NCBI GenBank assembly: GCA_964057225.1
Contig: OZ059899.1
Location: 15,508,501 to 15,572,500 of the forward strand
DNA from: Auanema rhodensis
Taxonomy: Eukaryota > Nematoda > Chromadorea > Rhabditida > Rhabditidae
Length of the DNA: 64,000 bases
Direction of reading: 5' to 3'
Below are positions 1-12,132 of this stretch, one piece after another. The notes below the pieces were generated by a model. That model did no database searches, was not told the DNA's origin, and saw only the letters and a list, made by a program, of their open reading frames with translations. Numbering within the stretch: position 1 is the stretch's first letter; each line of letters opens with the position of its first letter. The position numbers were made by a program, and so were the translations under genes.

Positions 1-181
1 TTGAAGTCTCTTTGCTGCAAAACATGTTCAACGAGAGAGTCAGTTCAGTACGTGCTGGTGAATTATTTCAATCGATCTAACTGCTATTAGTTTTCTGTTT
101 TTCTTTCAGTGAAATCCTTTTGCTTTCCTAATGTTTCTTAAATTTTTGAATAAATTAGCGATTAACAAAATCACATTTAAG

Positions 182-1752
182 ATGTCTTTGTGTCAGCGGT
201 TACTACTTCAGAGGACATTCGCAGCGTTGCCGGTATGTCCGTTCCACCACTTGTAAAAATACAAATTATTTATATTTTTTAAAGGTTACTTCCATGGCCG
301 GAATCACAACTTCATCAGAAGAAGTTCTGATTAGAAAAGCTGGGTCAAATCGTATTATTACATTGAATAGACCAAAGGCTTTGAATGCCTTAAATTTGAA
401 CATGGTCAGAGACATTTATCCTCAAATTAAGGTATGCTTATTCGAAATCCAGATTAATTATGAAAATTTAATTAGAAATGGGAAAATTCAACTGAAATAA
501 AAATGATTATTATCAAAGGCTCGGGTGATAAAGCCTTCTGTGCCGGTGGTGATGTTTTAGGTATTCCAAGTTTTTCTGATTTTTAATAATCTTTAGTGTT
601 TAGCTGTAATCAAATCTGCCAAGGAGGCTCAAAAAAATCCTAAATCCGATATCACTCTTCATAAAGATTTCTTCAGGCATGAATGGCTAAAATCAGTTTG
701 AAACAAAATTTTTATTACAGAGAAGAATACCAATTGAATCACTTGATAGGATCACTTACTAAACCTTATGTAGCTTTCATTGATGGAATAGTAATGGGCG
801 GTGTTCGTAATTTATAAGAATTTTCAAATTATATAAGGTTATAATAGGGATGTGGACTCTCAGTTAATGGCCAATTCCGTGTTTCTACTGAAAAAACCAT
901 GTTAGCTATGCCTGAAACAGCTTTAGGCTTATTCCCTGATGTTGGAGGATCATATTTCCTTAGTAGATTAAAGGTTTGGAATCTCTCATTTCTGTATAAA
1001 CGAATTAATACTATAGGATAATCTTGGCATGTTCTTGGCTCTTACTGGTTATCGTCTGAAAGGAGCTGATGCTTTCCATGCTGGTCTTGCAAGCCATTAC
1101 GTACCATCCACTGAGCTTCCTAAGCTGGAAGATGAACTCTTAAAACTTGAAAAAGTAAATGAACAAACTGTTGATTCTGTTATTAGATCGTTTGAACCTT
1201 GCGATCTTCCTTCGTTTTCACTTGAAGAACATATTGCTAAGATTCGTAGCATCTTCCGTGGAAAGTAAGAATGCCTTTCCACGTTTTTAATTTTTGTTGT
1301 AATTGTTTTAGAACTATTGAACACATTATTGATAATTTGGAGAAGGATGGATCTGGTTGGGCTAAAGACCAGCTTAAAACTTTATCGAAGATGAGTCCTA
1401 CTTCTCTTAAGGTTACGTTCAAACAAATTGAAAATGGAGCCAAAATGAGCTATGCTAAGGTTTGTTAGAACTCTGTTAGATGTACCACATTCAATCACGT
1501 TCAGGTTTTCACCATGGAATACAGACTTACTCAACGTTTCCTAGCTGATCATGACTTCCACGAGGGTTGCCGTGCAAGTATGTTTCTCTCTCCTCTACTC
1601 CATAAGACTGATTCCACGTTTTAGTTTTAATTGACAAGGATAGAAACCCAAAATGGAAACCAGCCCAGTTGCATGAAGTTACTGATGGTATACTTGATAC
1701 CTATTTCTCTCCTCTTCCTCATGGACAGGACCTTATCTTCTATGAAGAATAG
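182..1752 (+). CDS. HIBCH: 3-hydroxyisobutyryl-CoA hydrolase, mitochondrial (10 exons)
   Basis: Hydrolyses 3-hydroxyisobutyryl-CoA in mitochondrial valine breakdown. Exons that join in frame: 182-232, 285-431, 476-560, 604-676, 721-802, 848-973, 1017-1264, 1312-1459, 1505-1577 and 1625-1752, giving about 386 residues, the usual length for the family. The N-terminus ([17 protein letters not shown]) is Arg/Leu-rich without acidic residues, as expected of a mitochondrial presequence. Crotonase-fold hallmarks are clear: [10 protein letters not shown] near residue 45, KAFCAGGDV, the oxyanion-hole loop around MGGGCGLS (from residue 144), and [16 protein letters not shown] (from residue 168). The C-terminus [18 protein letters not shown] resembles the normal family end, so the last donor-like GT at about 1690 is read through. 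The fourth intron (677-720) begins GC rather than GT. An acceptor-like site lies near position 110, upstream of the start. The gene is convergent with its right neighbour. Confidence 0.95.
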
Positions 1753-2151
1753 ATATAAATATATAGATAATTTGTTTTTTTTTAGATATTAATGTCTGTT
1801 TCGGGTTTAAATTAAGCCATATTTATATAAGACTTTATACGAGACTTATAAATTTCTTCAAAGTAGAATATGTCAGAATGAAATTATAGAACCTTAATAT
1901 TCAAAAAGACACAAGTATATACCAGTACAAAGGTTGAAAGATCATATTGGCTAGTAAAGCCGAATAAAGCAAGAGTACATATAATTCATAAGTATTGAAC
2001 ATGACCATATGAAACACAAATAGGGTAAAGAGGGAATATACAATTATATGGATAAGAGGAAGAGTTGCACTCATCATATGAAATTATTAAAACTGTTAAG
2101 TATTAAAATTATTACAATGATAATAATGATAATAGTATTGGCGAAGAATTA
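1753..2151. other. Short intergenic stretch between convergent genes
   Basis: About 400 bp of AT-rich DNA between two convergent genes. It must hold the 3' ends of both transcripts. AATAAA-like motifs are present near 1962 on the + strand. The + strand reading frames here are short and Ile/Lys-rich and do not look coding. Confidence 0.6.
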
Positions 2152-3800
2152 TCAAAGATTTGAAGCTTTCCATTGGTCGCGAATAGATGCCAAAATGGAA
2201 ATTCGACGATTGAGAACGTCTACAGAGGAATCTTGACTCGATTCATATACCTTGTGCAAGATTTCTTTTAGCTGAGTAGTTGCTTCACCTCCGGGGGGAT
2301 AGGAAAAACCTCCGGTAGTTGTAGGTCGAACTGCTTTTGGGGTAATGAGGCCAGCTGGTGGCTTCACCTATGTTTTATAATTAATTAAAATTATAATTAT
2401 ATGAATACATACCTCGTTTACGACATCAATTTCTTCGCTAGTTTCATCAAGCTTGGGCTGAATGGAAGGAATCATTAGATTTGCTTGATTCATGGTGAAT
2501 GGTGACATGTTCTAAAGAATAAAAACTCAGAATTTAAATAAATTACTATATCTTACTAAGAGAGATGTAACACCCAATTGGGAATTAATATCAAAGACAT
2601 TGTTAAAACCAAGTTTGGTAACATCTTCCTGTCCTTGTTGTGCCAGTCGTTCCAGGCTTTCTTTCTGTTTTTGAAGATTATGTTGAGCTAGCAATACATT
2701 GATCAGCTATAACGTGTATAAGAATATATAAAATAATTTGCCAAAAGGGAAATTACCTGTTGTTGATAAAGAAGAGCAGCTGTAATGTTAGGCATGCCAG
2801 TAGCAGGTGCAGGGGTTATAACACCCGAACTTCCATTGCTCTTACAGCTGATGGTAGTGCTAGATACGGTACTACTTGGGCTATGAGGCGCTGTTGGGGA
2901 TATGGAAGGTGGAGATGAACTGGATTGTGATAATGGAGAGGCTGGAACTTGATGTTCCGACTTTATATTGCTGAACCGCCGTATCTTTGTGGATGCAGGA
3001 GCTGAAAAAGTTGTTTAAAAACTTGAAATTATGCTGTTTAGAAACTCACATCTTCCACTTTTTTGACTGAGAGCAAAATGATGGGGATCAGTAGGATGAT
3101 TATGCTCCACATTTAAAGTTGTAATACGTAGAGCTTTTTCATTAAATTTATAATTGAGACGTAAAACAGCCTGACAACCACATGCCAAATAGTTTTTGCA
3201 AGGTCTTTTGCCAGTTCCTAGAAAGATATTTGATTTCGAATGAAAAAAGCTACAATGTTCTTACCTCTAACTCTAGGATTTCCATAGTGAGCACAGTGAT
3301 ATACAACATAACGATATTTATGTACAGAATTGATTGATCCGTTAGGTTCTTTTAAAGTTTCTGACGAAGCCACACGGAATGGGTGACAACCAGCTTCCTT
3401 CCATTTGAGGAAGACTTCCTCAAACTCAGCAAAACTGAAGAAAACAAAATCATATGAAAGGCAAGTGAATTCAAAGAAATACCTGTTGAATTTACCATCA
3501 AATTCGATCTCAGGACGACCAGGCCGATCATATGAATTCTCATCGTTAAGAATTGAATTATTCTTAGAAGATTGTGAAGTATCAAGTTTTGATGAATGGT
3601 CTGATGAACTGCTATCACTATCTTGAGCTGGATCAAACCTAACTCTTTTGGATTCTGGCTCCAGAATCTTAAAATCCTACATTAAACAGATATATGGATA
3701 ATGTTAGAAAACTCACGTTAGCATTGACATTGAAAGGTAAGTTATATCCCATCTTAAGACATGTCTCAATCATTTCACAATACTGGCCACGTACAAGAAA
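2152..3800 (-). CDS. FAR1/ZSWIM3-like DNA-binding domain protein, 5' end unresolved
   Basis: Eight exons on the minus strand join in frame: 3800-3717, 3676-3483, 3434-3265, 3217-3050, 3001-2757, 2706-2557, 2511-2413 and 2367-2152, giving at least 441 residues. From about residue 88 to 205 the protein carries a domain like the FAR1-related N-terminal domain of ZSWIM3-type proteins: FAEFEEVFLKWKEAGCHPF, then CAHYGNPR, then CKNYLACGCQAVLRLNY, and finally LNVEHNHPTDPHHF, with the Cys and His zinc ligands preserved. Before it lies an acidic Ser-rich stretch. After it comes a Ser/Pro-rich linker and a Gln/Leu-rich helical segment. No transposase or SWIM domain follows, so this looks like a host regulatory protein built from a Mutator-derived DNA-binding module. 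The first listed exon opens with an acceptor, so an upstream exon is likely missing unless translation starts at the internal Met near 3773. A DNA-binding role is inferred from the domain. Confidence 0.75.
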
Positions 3801-4632
3801 CTGCAATGTTTTAAATAGAAAATACAATATTTCAGCAAGAACATATAACTAAATAATGAGATAAATAGAAGGGAAATAGAAGGGAAATAGAACATATCAT
3901 ATAAACATTTACTAATAGATAATTGAAAGGATAGCAACATCAAATTTCAGAAGAAAACCAGGAGCGCTATATCTCGACGACCAGCTAATGGAGCTAATAA
4001 AGAAGTAACTGACCTATGAGCAGAAAGTTGGTTGGTCCAACCCAAATATATCTTAAATTTTCTGCTTCTTTTCACTCTCTCATTCTGACACTTCTCTATA
4101 TCCATCAACCCAGAAAATGACAGTACCATGCCAGAAGCATTATGATCATAAAGGCAGTGCCGCATATTCAGTAGTTAAGAGATTGTGAACTAATGGAGAT
4201 TTAGGCAATCAGAGAGCCTGGCAATCTGTCCAAAAATGTATCTGCGAGTGCCGTGTAACCAGGAGACATAATAGTCATGAACAAGAGCCACATTCTCTCA
4301 CTTCTACTCCCAAGACTAGGTTACATATTGAGTCAAAGTCATTAAAAAAAGAAAGACAACAAAATACTCTTCTAGCTCTATCAAACACTTTCCGTACTAC
4401 CATTGGCACTGTGCCATGCCATTAATGACCCATATATGTAAAAGGAACTTTCTTCTATATGCTTTATATGTATAAAAATTGATATTTAGTAAACTTGTAA
4501 TCGTGGTCTGGCAAGAAATATCTGTAACTAGTCATAACTGATCAAGATTTCCAAAAACTACTCGTATCATTCACATGATAACCACGTTAGGTCAAACGGA
4601 GATTAGCGTTGGAGCATCAAACTAAACTAAAG

Positions 4633-4661
4633 TATTTGAAAAAAAAATTTTTTTTCAAATA
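4633..4661. repeat. Perfect A/T inverted repeat
   Basis: The arms TATTTG plus an A-run and a T-run plus CAAATA are self-complementary over about 28 bp with almost no loop, so the strand could fold into a hairpin. It lies in the gap between genes. Confidence 0.8.
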
Positions 4662-6062
4662 TTTCGAGGTCCCTCCATCCTTTTTCTAATGTTATTTTTT
4701 TATTAAATTGGTAAAGCTTCAAAGGCTTACAACCGCTTTCAACGTGTCTCTTCAAATGAATTATTTTTTTCACGTGATATCGCCACTTACAGAGTTTGAT
4801 TCCTGTATTTATGATTCCCTGGTCTTGCTTTTTCGTTCATTTTCAGTTTCTTTGTGGAATCTTATTGTAAAAGTTGAATAGAAAATAATCATTTATCAGT
4901 ATCCTATTTTGGTGTTGATAACAATCGTCTGTCCATCTTTCGATGTCTATATCCGGTGTTATTTTATAGGCAATATAGAAAATTACTTGAAAATTACAAC
5001 AATAAAACTGTGTTTTCTTGAATTCATTAATAAAAAGTTAAGGTATTAATATATTCGCCAGATATAGGATTAATTCAACTAAATAGGAAAATATCTTCGA
5101 TTATCACAATTGAATGAATTAATACTTTTTCTTGATTTGCTGTAGATCTGAAGGCTAAATACCTCCGGCAATTGGTTAAGTATAATTGATTTTAGATAAA
5201 AATATGTTTCATGACCAATTCTTTTATCAAAATTATCAACATTTTGATAAATAGCCTTGTTTTCTTAGGTTTTGACTATCATACAATACAGAACTCATGA
5301 CACAAAGCGAGGAACACCACGAATTATGAAGCGGAACAAGCTTTTTGCAAAATTTTGATTAGAAACACTTTTTGCCTTAGAAAAAAGAGCCGATTGATAA
5401 CAAAATGATATTAGGACAAAACAGTAGTACAACATCATGGGAACTTACAAAGATTTTACTGATTTATTAGCTAACAGCTAAATTCTATTTGACGTTTTGT
5501 CCTTGAGAGAAAAAGAGATATGGAAAATTTTTTTTGTGGAACGTAAAGACACAAACGACTATCTCTTTTTGTCTATAACAGACAAAAATGCTATGATAGC
5601 TAGCCAATGAAGACGAAAAATCAACGAGATTAAATTGAAAAAATGCATTTATTACCGTAATCGTTTAATGATATTTTAATATAATTAAACTAATACATAC
5701 ATCTATATATATATATATATATTATATATTATATAGTTAATATACACAATTTATAAAATAATAATAATATTATTATTATTATAGAAATACAATGATTGGC
5801 TTTTGCACCCTAAAAATGCTACAAGTCATGGAAAAAAAATATAATACAAATAAATTTACAATTGAAGACTAACTAACTGAACTAACTAAGGTTTTTCTAA
5901 AATTAATTTAGAAAATGTATAACAATCAATGATTTTTCACATAAAATATTTGAAATAACTAGAAATTTTGGAAGAAAAACAATGAAAAAACATCATCTAG
6001 TCCTCCTTGTATGGCTATGCCTATGGTATATGTATGATGATAACCTGATGTTTATACACATA

Positions 6063-6123
6063 AGAAGAAGAAGAAGAAGAAGAAGAAGAGGATGAGGAGG
6101 ATGAAGAGGAAGAAGAGGAGGAA
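6063..6123. repeat. (AGA)n then (GAG/GAT)n trinucleotide tract
   Basis: An uninterrupted AAG-type repeat passes into GAG/GAT-rich units, purine-only on the + strand. It lies 140 bp beyond the stop codon of the phosphatidylserine decarboxylase gene, probably within or next to its 3' UTR. Confidence 0.85.
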
Positions 6124-6262
6124 GCGGACGAAAATCCTTCAAAGAATTGAAAAAACCCGCAAAATCACCGAATCTGTAGTTATGATGACCATGATTGGTC
6201 AACCCTGATTACGGTATTTCAAACAAAACAAGGTCCGAAAGAGTGAACTACTCTTCGGCGGC

Positions 6263-8404
6263 TTAGATATCACCAGAAATAAGTGTTTGACCAAATTGAA
6301 GAGGATCTCCAGCTTTGATTGAAAACTTGATGGTTGGTGGAGCTTGGAAAACCTGAAATATGCTTTTAAAAAGAGAAATACTCAAGATGTAGCTGATACC
6401 AAAGCAATAGTTGATCCTAAGCGGAATTCTCCAACTCGTTCTCCTGCTACGAATGGAGCATGGATTGGGACATCAGCCAGCTCAAGCTTCTTGCCCATTC
6501 GTCTGCGAAGAACATTTGTTCGGAGATTGGGTTCCTGAATAGAATGAGATGAGGACTGTAGAACTTGAACAGAAACTTACAGCATCAATGACAATGTCAC
6601 CAACATTGGTAGCTGCAACAGCTGACATGGAGAAGAAGCCATGCTTCCAAGTTCCATTCAACACAACACGTTCGTTCAAACAGAAGAGATGAGGAACATG
6701 GCAGAGAAGAGAAGGCTTAACGGAGAGTAGAAGGCCTGAAACATAGAAATACTTGAAGTTCAAGAAAGAAGCTGAAGGTTTTACCTGGAACATGACGGCA
6801 TTGTCTGGCTACCCATCTAGCTGGACTATGGAAAGCATGATAGTTTCCAGGAGCCAAGTAAATGACAACTTGATAGAGATCAAGTTCATCCTAAATTAGA
6901 CAAATAGAAAGTAAACAAGAATCTGCTTCGAAGAGGACAAACCTTCTGAGATAGTTCGACGTCGCCAAGAAATGATTCAACATCATAGTCATGTCCTTTG
7001 ACATATTCAATCTTTCCATCTTCAACTTTTCCAAAATGAAGTACAATTCCATCAGCTGGTGACACCTTCAATTATTTATTTTCTTTATAATTAAATAAAT
7101 AAAATTATAATTAATATAACTAACCAATGAACTATCACTTATTGGACGTGCTTCTTTCTTTAATTTTCTGTTGAAAAATTCAGAAAATGAACGATAAGCC
7201 TGAAGAAACAAAAACATTTTCTTTCAAATTATCTTTCAATTTAACCTTCAAACTTGGCTCAACAGCCTCTTCCATGTTGCAATCATAAATTCTTGCAAAT
7301 ATTCCGAGGAATGGCTCTCTTAACCATACCGGAATTTCTTGGCTTGCTAATCCTCCTACAACTCGTGATGCTGTATTGAACGGTAGAGAGAGATATGTTC
7401 TTATCTAAAGTAATTGCATTATCAGAAGTAATGATTCTATGAATTTCCGGTCATGAAAACGGTATATTACGGTCTTTCTTTGCTAGATCCCACCCCCTTT
7501 TTTAGCTTTTACCCGCAATCAATTAATGTTTTTGGTAGGTTTGGAATTTGGAACCAAACAGCAATAAGCAAAATTCTTCAGATTTTAGGGTTGCAAAGCA
7601 ACAATATAGCCTCGAAGAAAGAGCAATACACGTAGACATGTTGGTGAAATACTTGGACATGTGAGCCTTATTGCCCAACTGATAAGAATGGATTATATAT
7701 TTCGGAGATGCAGAATGCAATGATCACTGACCCAATTATGAGGAAAATACAAGTTTTTATAAGAAATTTGAAAAGCCAAGAAGAAGTAAAACAAACCTTC
7801 CAATTTGAATAATAATGTTTGCTATCAACTATTTCTCTCCAATCAGGAGTAAAGAGATATCCTACGTAGGTGAGACCACCGAAAATGATGCTGCTCAATG
7901 AAAGCCATTTAATCCAGCCCCCTACAAAAATGAAAATTAGTTTATTAATTTGAAATTCAAGTTAAGATGTTCAAATTCAAAAAAATACTTAAAGATCTTT
8001 AGTATTTAAAGAATTTTAAATTATTTAAACTCAAAACACATTTTGAACCAAGTGATACATGTGTATCATGGCTGTTCGGTCTTTGAGGTTTCAGGACTGT
8101 TATCTTCGGGACCGGATACACTAACAGCCATGATATGTATATCTTCTTAGAAAAAATTTAAAACATTTTCTAAATAACAGAAAAAAGAAAAACCAAATTT
8201 GATGTTAAAGAATAAAATGTGACAGTTAAGAGAAGTTGAGAGATGTAACTTCAATTTGAATTCAAAATGAAGTTATAACTCAAATTCACTAACTTCATGA
8301 AAGCGAAAAAAAAAGAGTTTGAACTCACATAAAGTGAAGAGCACAATGAAGGGATTATACATCATTTCCACGCAGATATATGCTGTATTGACGAAGAAAG
8401 ACAT
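6263..8404 (-). CDS. PISD: Phosphatidylserine decarboxylase proenzyme, mitochondrial (9 exons)
   Basis: Converts phosphatidylserine to phosphatidylethanolamine at the mitochondrial inner membrane. Exons that join in frame: 8404-8329, 7921-7797, 7404-7246, 7199-7125, 7065-6943, 6890-6785, 6735-6581, 6534-6400 and 6352-6263, giving about 347 residues. Residues 9-50 hold hydrophobic, membrane-anchoring segments. The family order follows: a LREPFLG...FNRKLK region, VSPADG with the catalytic Asp near residue 150, YHAFHSP with His204, [24 protein letters not shown], and the self-cleavage motif LGST at 312-315, where cleavage between Gly313 and Ser314 would create the pyruvoyl cofactor. All key residues are present, so the enzyme should be active. 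Position 205 is Ala where relatives usually have Arg. The chosen start is the first in-frame Met of exon 1; a presequence exon further upstream is possible. Intron 1 is long (407 bp) for this locus and contains a 13-bp inverted repeat. Confidence 0.93.
8064..8135. repeat. Intronic inverted repeat (hairpin-capable) in PISD intron 1
   Basis: TATCATGGCTGTT at 8064-8076 is perfectly complementary to AACAGCCATGATA at 8123-8135. Directly inside, CGGTC (8077-8081) pairs with GACCG (8110-8114). The result is an 18-bp two-part stem with an 8-nt bulge on one side and a loop of about 28 nt. It lies in the only long intron of the gene and could fold on either strand. Confidence 0.7.
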
Positions 8405-9098
8405 ACTGCCAATGGTGGTAAGGAATAAAGAAGTTGATGAGTTGATGAAAACACTTTTGATTCAACAGTCTTGAAAAGAAAAAATTATCAGAAAACGACA
8501 CGGAAGCAATTGATAAAAACTTCAAAAGTGACGAACAGCTGACGATATTTGCAATAAAAAATATGCCGAAAAAAGAAAAGATGCTAACGAGAAAAGATGC
8601 TGGATAGAAGAAGATACGTGGCTTCAGGCAGTTGAGACACTTGCTCTTTAGCACACTATTGCGACAACCAAAACTGACATGCAGTCGAAGACAAGTCAGC
8701 TTTGGTCGTTGTCTACTATGATACATGTAGATGTAGCTGCTTCCTTTTGTGTTTGAAGTTTCACACTCGAGTTGGAAAGACAGATGTAGCAGTGAAGCGT
8801 CATCTAAGAGACATGGAGATATGGAAGGCAAGTGGAGCAAAAACCGAAATTGAAAAGAGGAAATGCGAAGGCGAGCATAATGGCAGACGACGAATGGGAG
8901 AACAGTCGACAAATTGAAAGACGTGCATAGCAATGAATGGAAAAAAATGAAATTGTAAGTGTCTGAACGAGACGACACAGCCCTACAACTCATATCCAAC
9001 TGAGCGTGGGCCAAAGTACTCTTAAACGCCAACTGCCACATGGCTTTTAGGCACTTTTTCTCTTTCTCTCTCTCTCTCCCTCTCTCTCTCTCAGTCAT
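8355..9098 (-). other. Long open frame overlapping PISD exon 1, probably not a protein
   Basis: A 247-codon open frame runs through the region upstream of, and overlapping, PISD exon 1 in a different frame. It starts with an Arg-Glu run translated from a (GA) tract at 9058-9092 and is otherwise rich in Phe, Leu, Ser and Cys without any domain I recognise. It has no introns, unlike its neighbours. The simplest reading is that it lies in the 5' leader or promoter of PISD and stays open by chance because the minus strand is CT-rich. Confidence 0.3.
9058..9092. repeat. (CT)n tract
   Basis: A CT-dinucleotide tract with a few CCC and TTT interruptions, upstream of PISD. Confidence 0.9.
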
Positions 9099-11976
9099 CT
9101 ATTCTACCTTTGGATCTCCCGACTTGGATGCTATTTCTTCTCAGTTTTACTCAATTTTTTGTTTCTTCTCACATTTCAGTTATTTGAAGTATGCTTGAAC
9201 CGTAAAAATAAGGTGTTGTAGTAAATGATAAAAATGTTTCAAAAAGGTCAAAAATATGTTTTCGTCTCATTTTTGACATAAACAAAACTCTTTTGAGCAT
9301 TAAAAGAGAAGGAATAGCCGGTAGCAAAGTATGAAAATAGAAAAAAATTAGAACAGTGACAACGAAACAGCTGACAGATGAGATGATACCCATGTGGATA
9401 GTGATCAACTTATCTCAAAATTGTCAAACAAAAAAAGAAAAACAATATTTCTGCGCTAATGGTAAAGATCATTGAAGCATTAAACAGCTGATTTGAAAAT
9501 AAAAAAGGATAATATGATAGTTAAGAGAATTAAAAGATATTAAGAAATGAATAGAGATGTAGATGAGACACACTCATCTAAGTTCAATATTCATCATCTA
9601 GTAGTGATTTGAAGAGAAAAAGTGTTGCTGTAAAGGAAGATAATACTTGCTAAGATTCATAGTCAATTGAGAAGCGATGATGTGCAATAAATAAAGAAAT
9701 ACTGTATGAATGAATTGAAGAAAAGGGCCATTGACAGGCTAATTTGCTTTGTCTTCACCTTACCAGCTAAACTCCCCCCCATCACCGTCACCGTCGCTAC
9801 TACTAACTACCCTATCGCTTGTATTACGACAAATGGCATTTCTCTGTTCTCTTTTCTTCCTAACATCATCGAATGTGATCACTGGCATGTTATAGCAAGT
9901 TCAAAAACGGGAAAAATAAAGATTTGTTCATGGATACTAGCTGAGAAAGGAAAGGAAAACCATCATCTACAACACAACTGATGAGATTTGTGGGCAGCTG
10001 ATCGAAAATATGTATTGAAGCGATGTTATCAATGATGATTGGTGAAAGAATTAAAACATTGTGGACGATAATCATGTTCACCAGAAGACGAGTAGAAGAA
10101 GAAGAAGAGGGGAGTGGCAGATTATCAGTTACGATATGTTGATTCAACATGAACCTTCGGATGAGATGAAGCTAAAGAGTTAAAGAGAGCACCACTAGAT
10201 TATACTCTTCAGATGGATATTGCTGAACTATCTATCAATGAGACACTAATGTTAAGAACATGACAGATAAGGTGATAGAAGGGGGGGGGGGAGTTTGCTA
10301 GAAGGTTTTGTTGAGAAGAGAATGATAAGAATTGAAAAGCAACAATATTTATAGGATCAAGAACAATCAGGTCACTGTGTAAAAGGGCTTAGCAAAAGGC
10401 AATACGATTGGTAAAGCTGAGAGCAAGTGAAAGAAAGGAGAAAAATTGAACTTTAGGATGAAGTTTATGGTCAAAGGTTGTTTTCTGTCTAGTTTCTAGT
10501 TGATACATTCTCTCTCTCTCTCTCTTTCTCTTACTCTCTCCCTCTTTACTTCTCTATCTATATCCAATCTCTCTCTTTTTATACTTTTACATACATTTTA
10601 TAATCTACTACTTTTTATTTTTTTAGATTCATCTTGATAGTTCTTGATCAAAAAATTCATGGCATATATTGCCCTCGGCGATAAGGAAGACAGCAACAAT
10701 CAAGAGAAAAACAGCTTGGTCTATCAGCAATAACTGCGACAGGCAGCACAAGGTATATGGCGGTTCCGTTTATGATTCATGAAATGTGTGTCTTGGTAAA
10801 GAGTATACACTATAAATGGCCGCTGGTTTGAAAAGAATTGATGAAGACGTATGGATGGCCCAATCAGAAGATAGGAACTACCATGTCACTTGTGCCAAGA
10901 AAGTTTCGATCAAACAAATCAAATATCTAACAATAAACTCTTTTGTTTCAACATTTGGAAAGTAAATTGTCGTCTTTAACAGCAGATCGTGGTTGTGATA
11001 CTGGCTGATTGGAGTAGCACAAGAGTCTTAACACGACTGTTACTAATCGTCAAAGTAGTTTCATATGTTGTGCATCTAAAGCAACACCAAATTTCAAAAG
11101 TAATAAGGTGAGACAAGGGGGGGAGGGCGAAAAAGACGTCGACAGATCGAAGACAAAGATTGATGCTGATGTGCAAAGCGGAGGTGATAGGACGACTGAT
11201 GAGCTACAAACAGATAGGGAAAGCCAGAAAGTTATACTATTGACGTCTACGTTATTCCTTGCTAAGGAACCAAGCTGAGACAGCTGATTACGTGAGTCAA
11301 GAAAGCACATGGATGGGAGAAAAACATAAGTTCATGAACGCTCTATTGCCGAGAGGTTGGCGAGTTGGAGAGAACAGATAGAGTGAGAGAGAGAGAGAGA
11401 TAGAGATATGAAGAGACTGTTTTCGGCATCATCTGAAACATCCGCTGTTTTTATTTTTGGAAAGTAGTTGGGGTAAAAAGAGTTTTTAGGTTTTGATACA
11501 AGACACAAGAACAATCCAATACAGCAACTGAACTAAGATCTTCTGTACAGCCATGCTATATGAGAGATAGTTAGCAAGTGAATGAAAACGTTCGAGAACC
11601 ATCAGATGGTCTTATCGTCCAAGTGTGGCGTGAGAGAATGCTATTGCAGAAATGGGTGAAAAGGGGGAGGGGGCTGTTGGCTTGATGTTGGCTGGTAAGA
11701 AGAAGAGGCTTTTGTGGACGGTGAACCTGGACTGGATGAAATGCACGTGAACTGGTAATCGAGACATTGACGAGAAAAAGTAATGAAGATGCTGGCGGAG
11801 AGAAAGAAAGAGAGAAGGTGGGGGTGTAGTTGACAGTTAGCTCGTTGTGTGTCTAGATGGACAATTAGCAGAGACGGGGGTGAGTGCTGGATATGTTGCT
11901 TGTTCAACATACATCTTGCTTCTCTTCAGCAGTTTTTAGATTCACCCTCAACTACGTCTCTCCTACTTGTGCATAG

Positions 11977-12132
11977 GTGGCGGTATATGACGACAAAGAA
12001 GATGAAGACGACAACGAGAACGACGTTGAAGAGAACGAAGAACTAGAAGCGAAGCTTGGACAATCAACATTTCAAGAAGAAATCAAGAACATTTTTTTTT
12101 TTGAAAAAACGTGCTCTATGAGCTCGTACTGA
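11977..12132 (+). CDS. Weak candidate acidic terminal exon
   Basis: After a pyrimidine-rich stretch and a TAG acceptor, one open frame of 51 codons reads VAVYDDKEDEDDNENDVEEN, then ELEAKLGQSTFQEEIKN, and stops at 12130-12132. The first part derives from GAC/GAA-rich DNA and so could be a repeat artefact. The ELEAKLGQSTFQEE part has normal coding composition. No family recognised; very uncertain. Confidence 0.18.
   Translation: MAVYDDKEDEDDNENDVEENEELEAKLGQSTFQEEIKNIFFFEKTCSMSSY

Larger units (their letters stand above)
3801..6262. other. Intergenic region between two minus-strand genes
   Basis: About 2.4 kb with no gene I can support. It probably holds the missing 5' exon and promoter of the FAR1-like gene at its left end and the 3' UTR of the phosphatidylserine decarboxylase gene at its right end. 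Notable content: a long A/T palindrome at 4633-4661, an (AT)n tract at 5704-5735, an (AAT)/(ATT) inverted stretch near 5757-5782, and an (AGA)n/(GAG)n tract at 6063-6123. The minus-strand frame 4165-3947 (72 residues) shows no recognisable domain. Confidence 0.5.
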
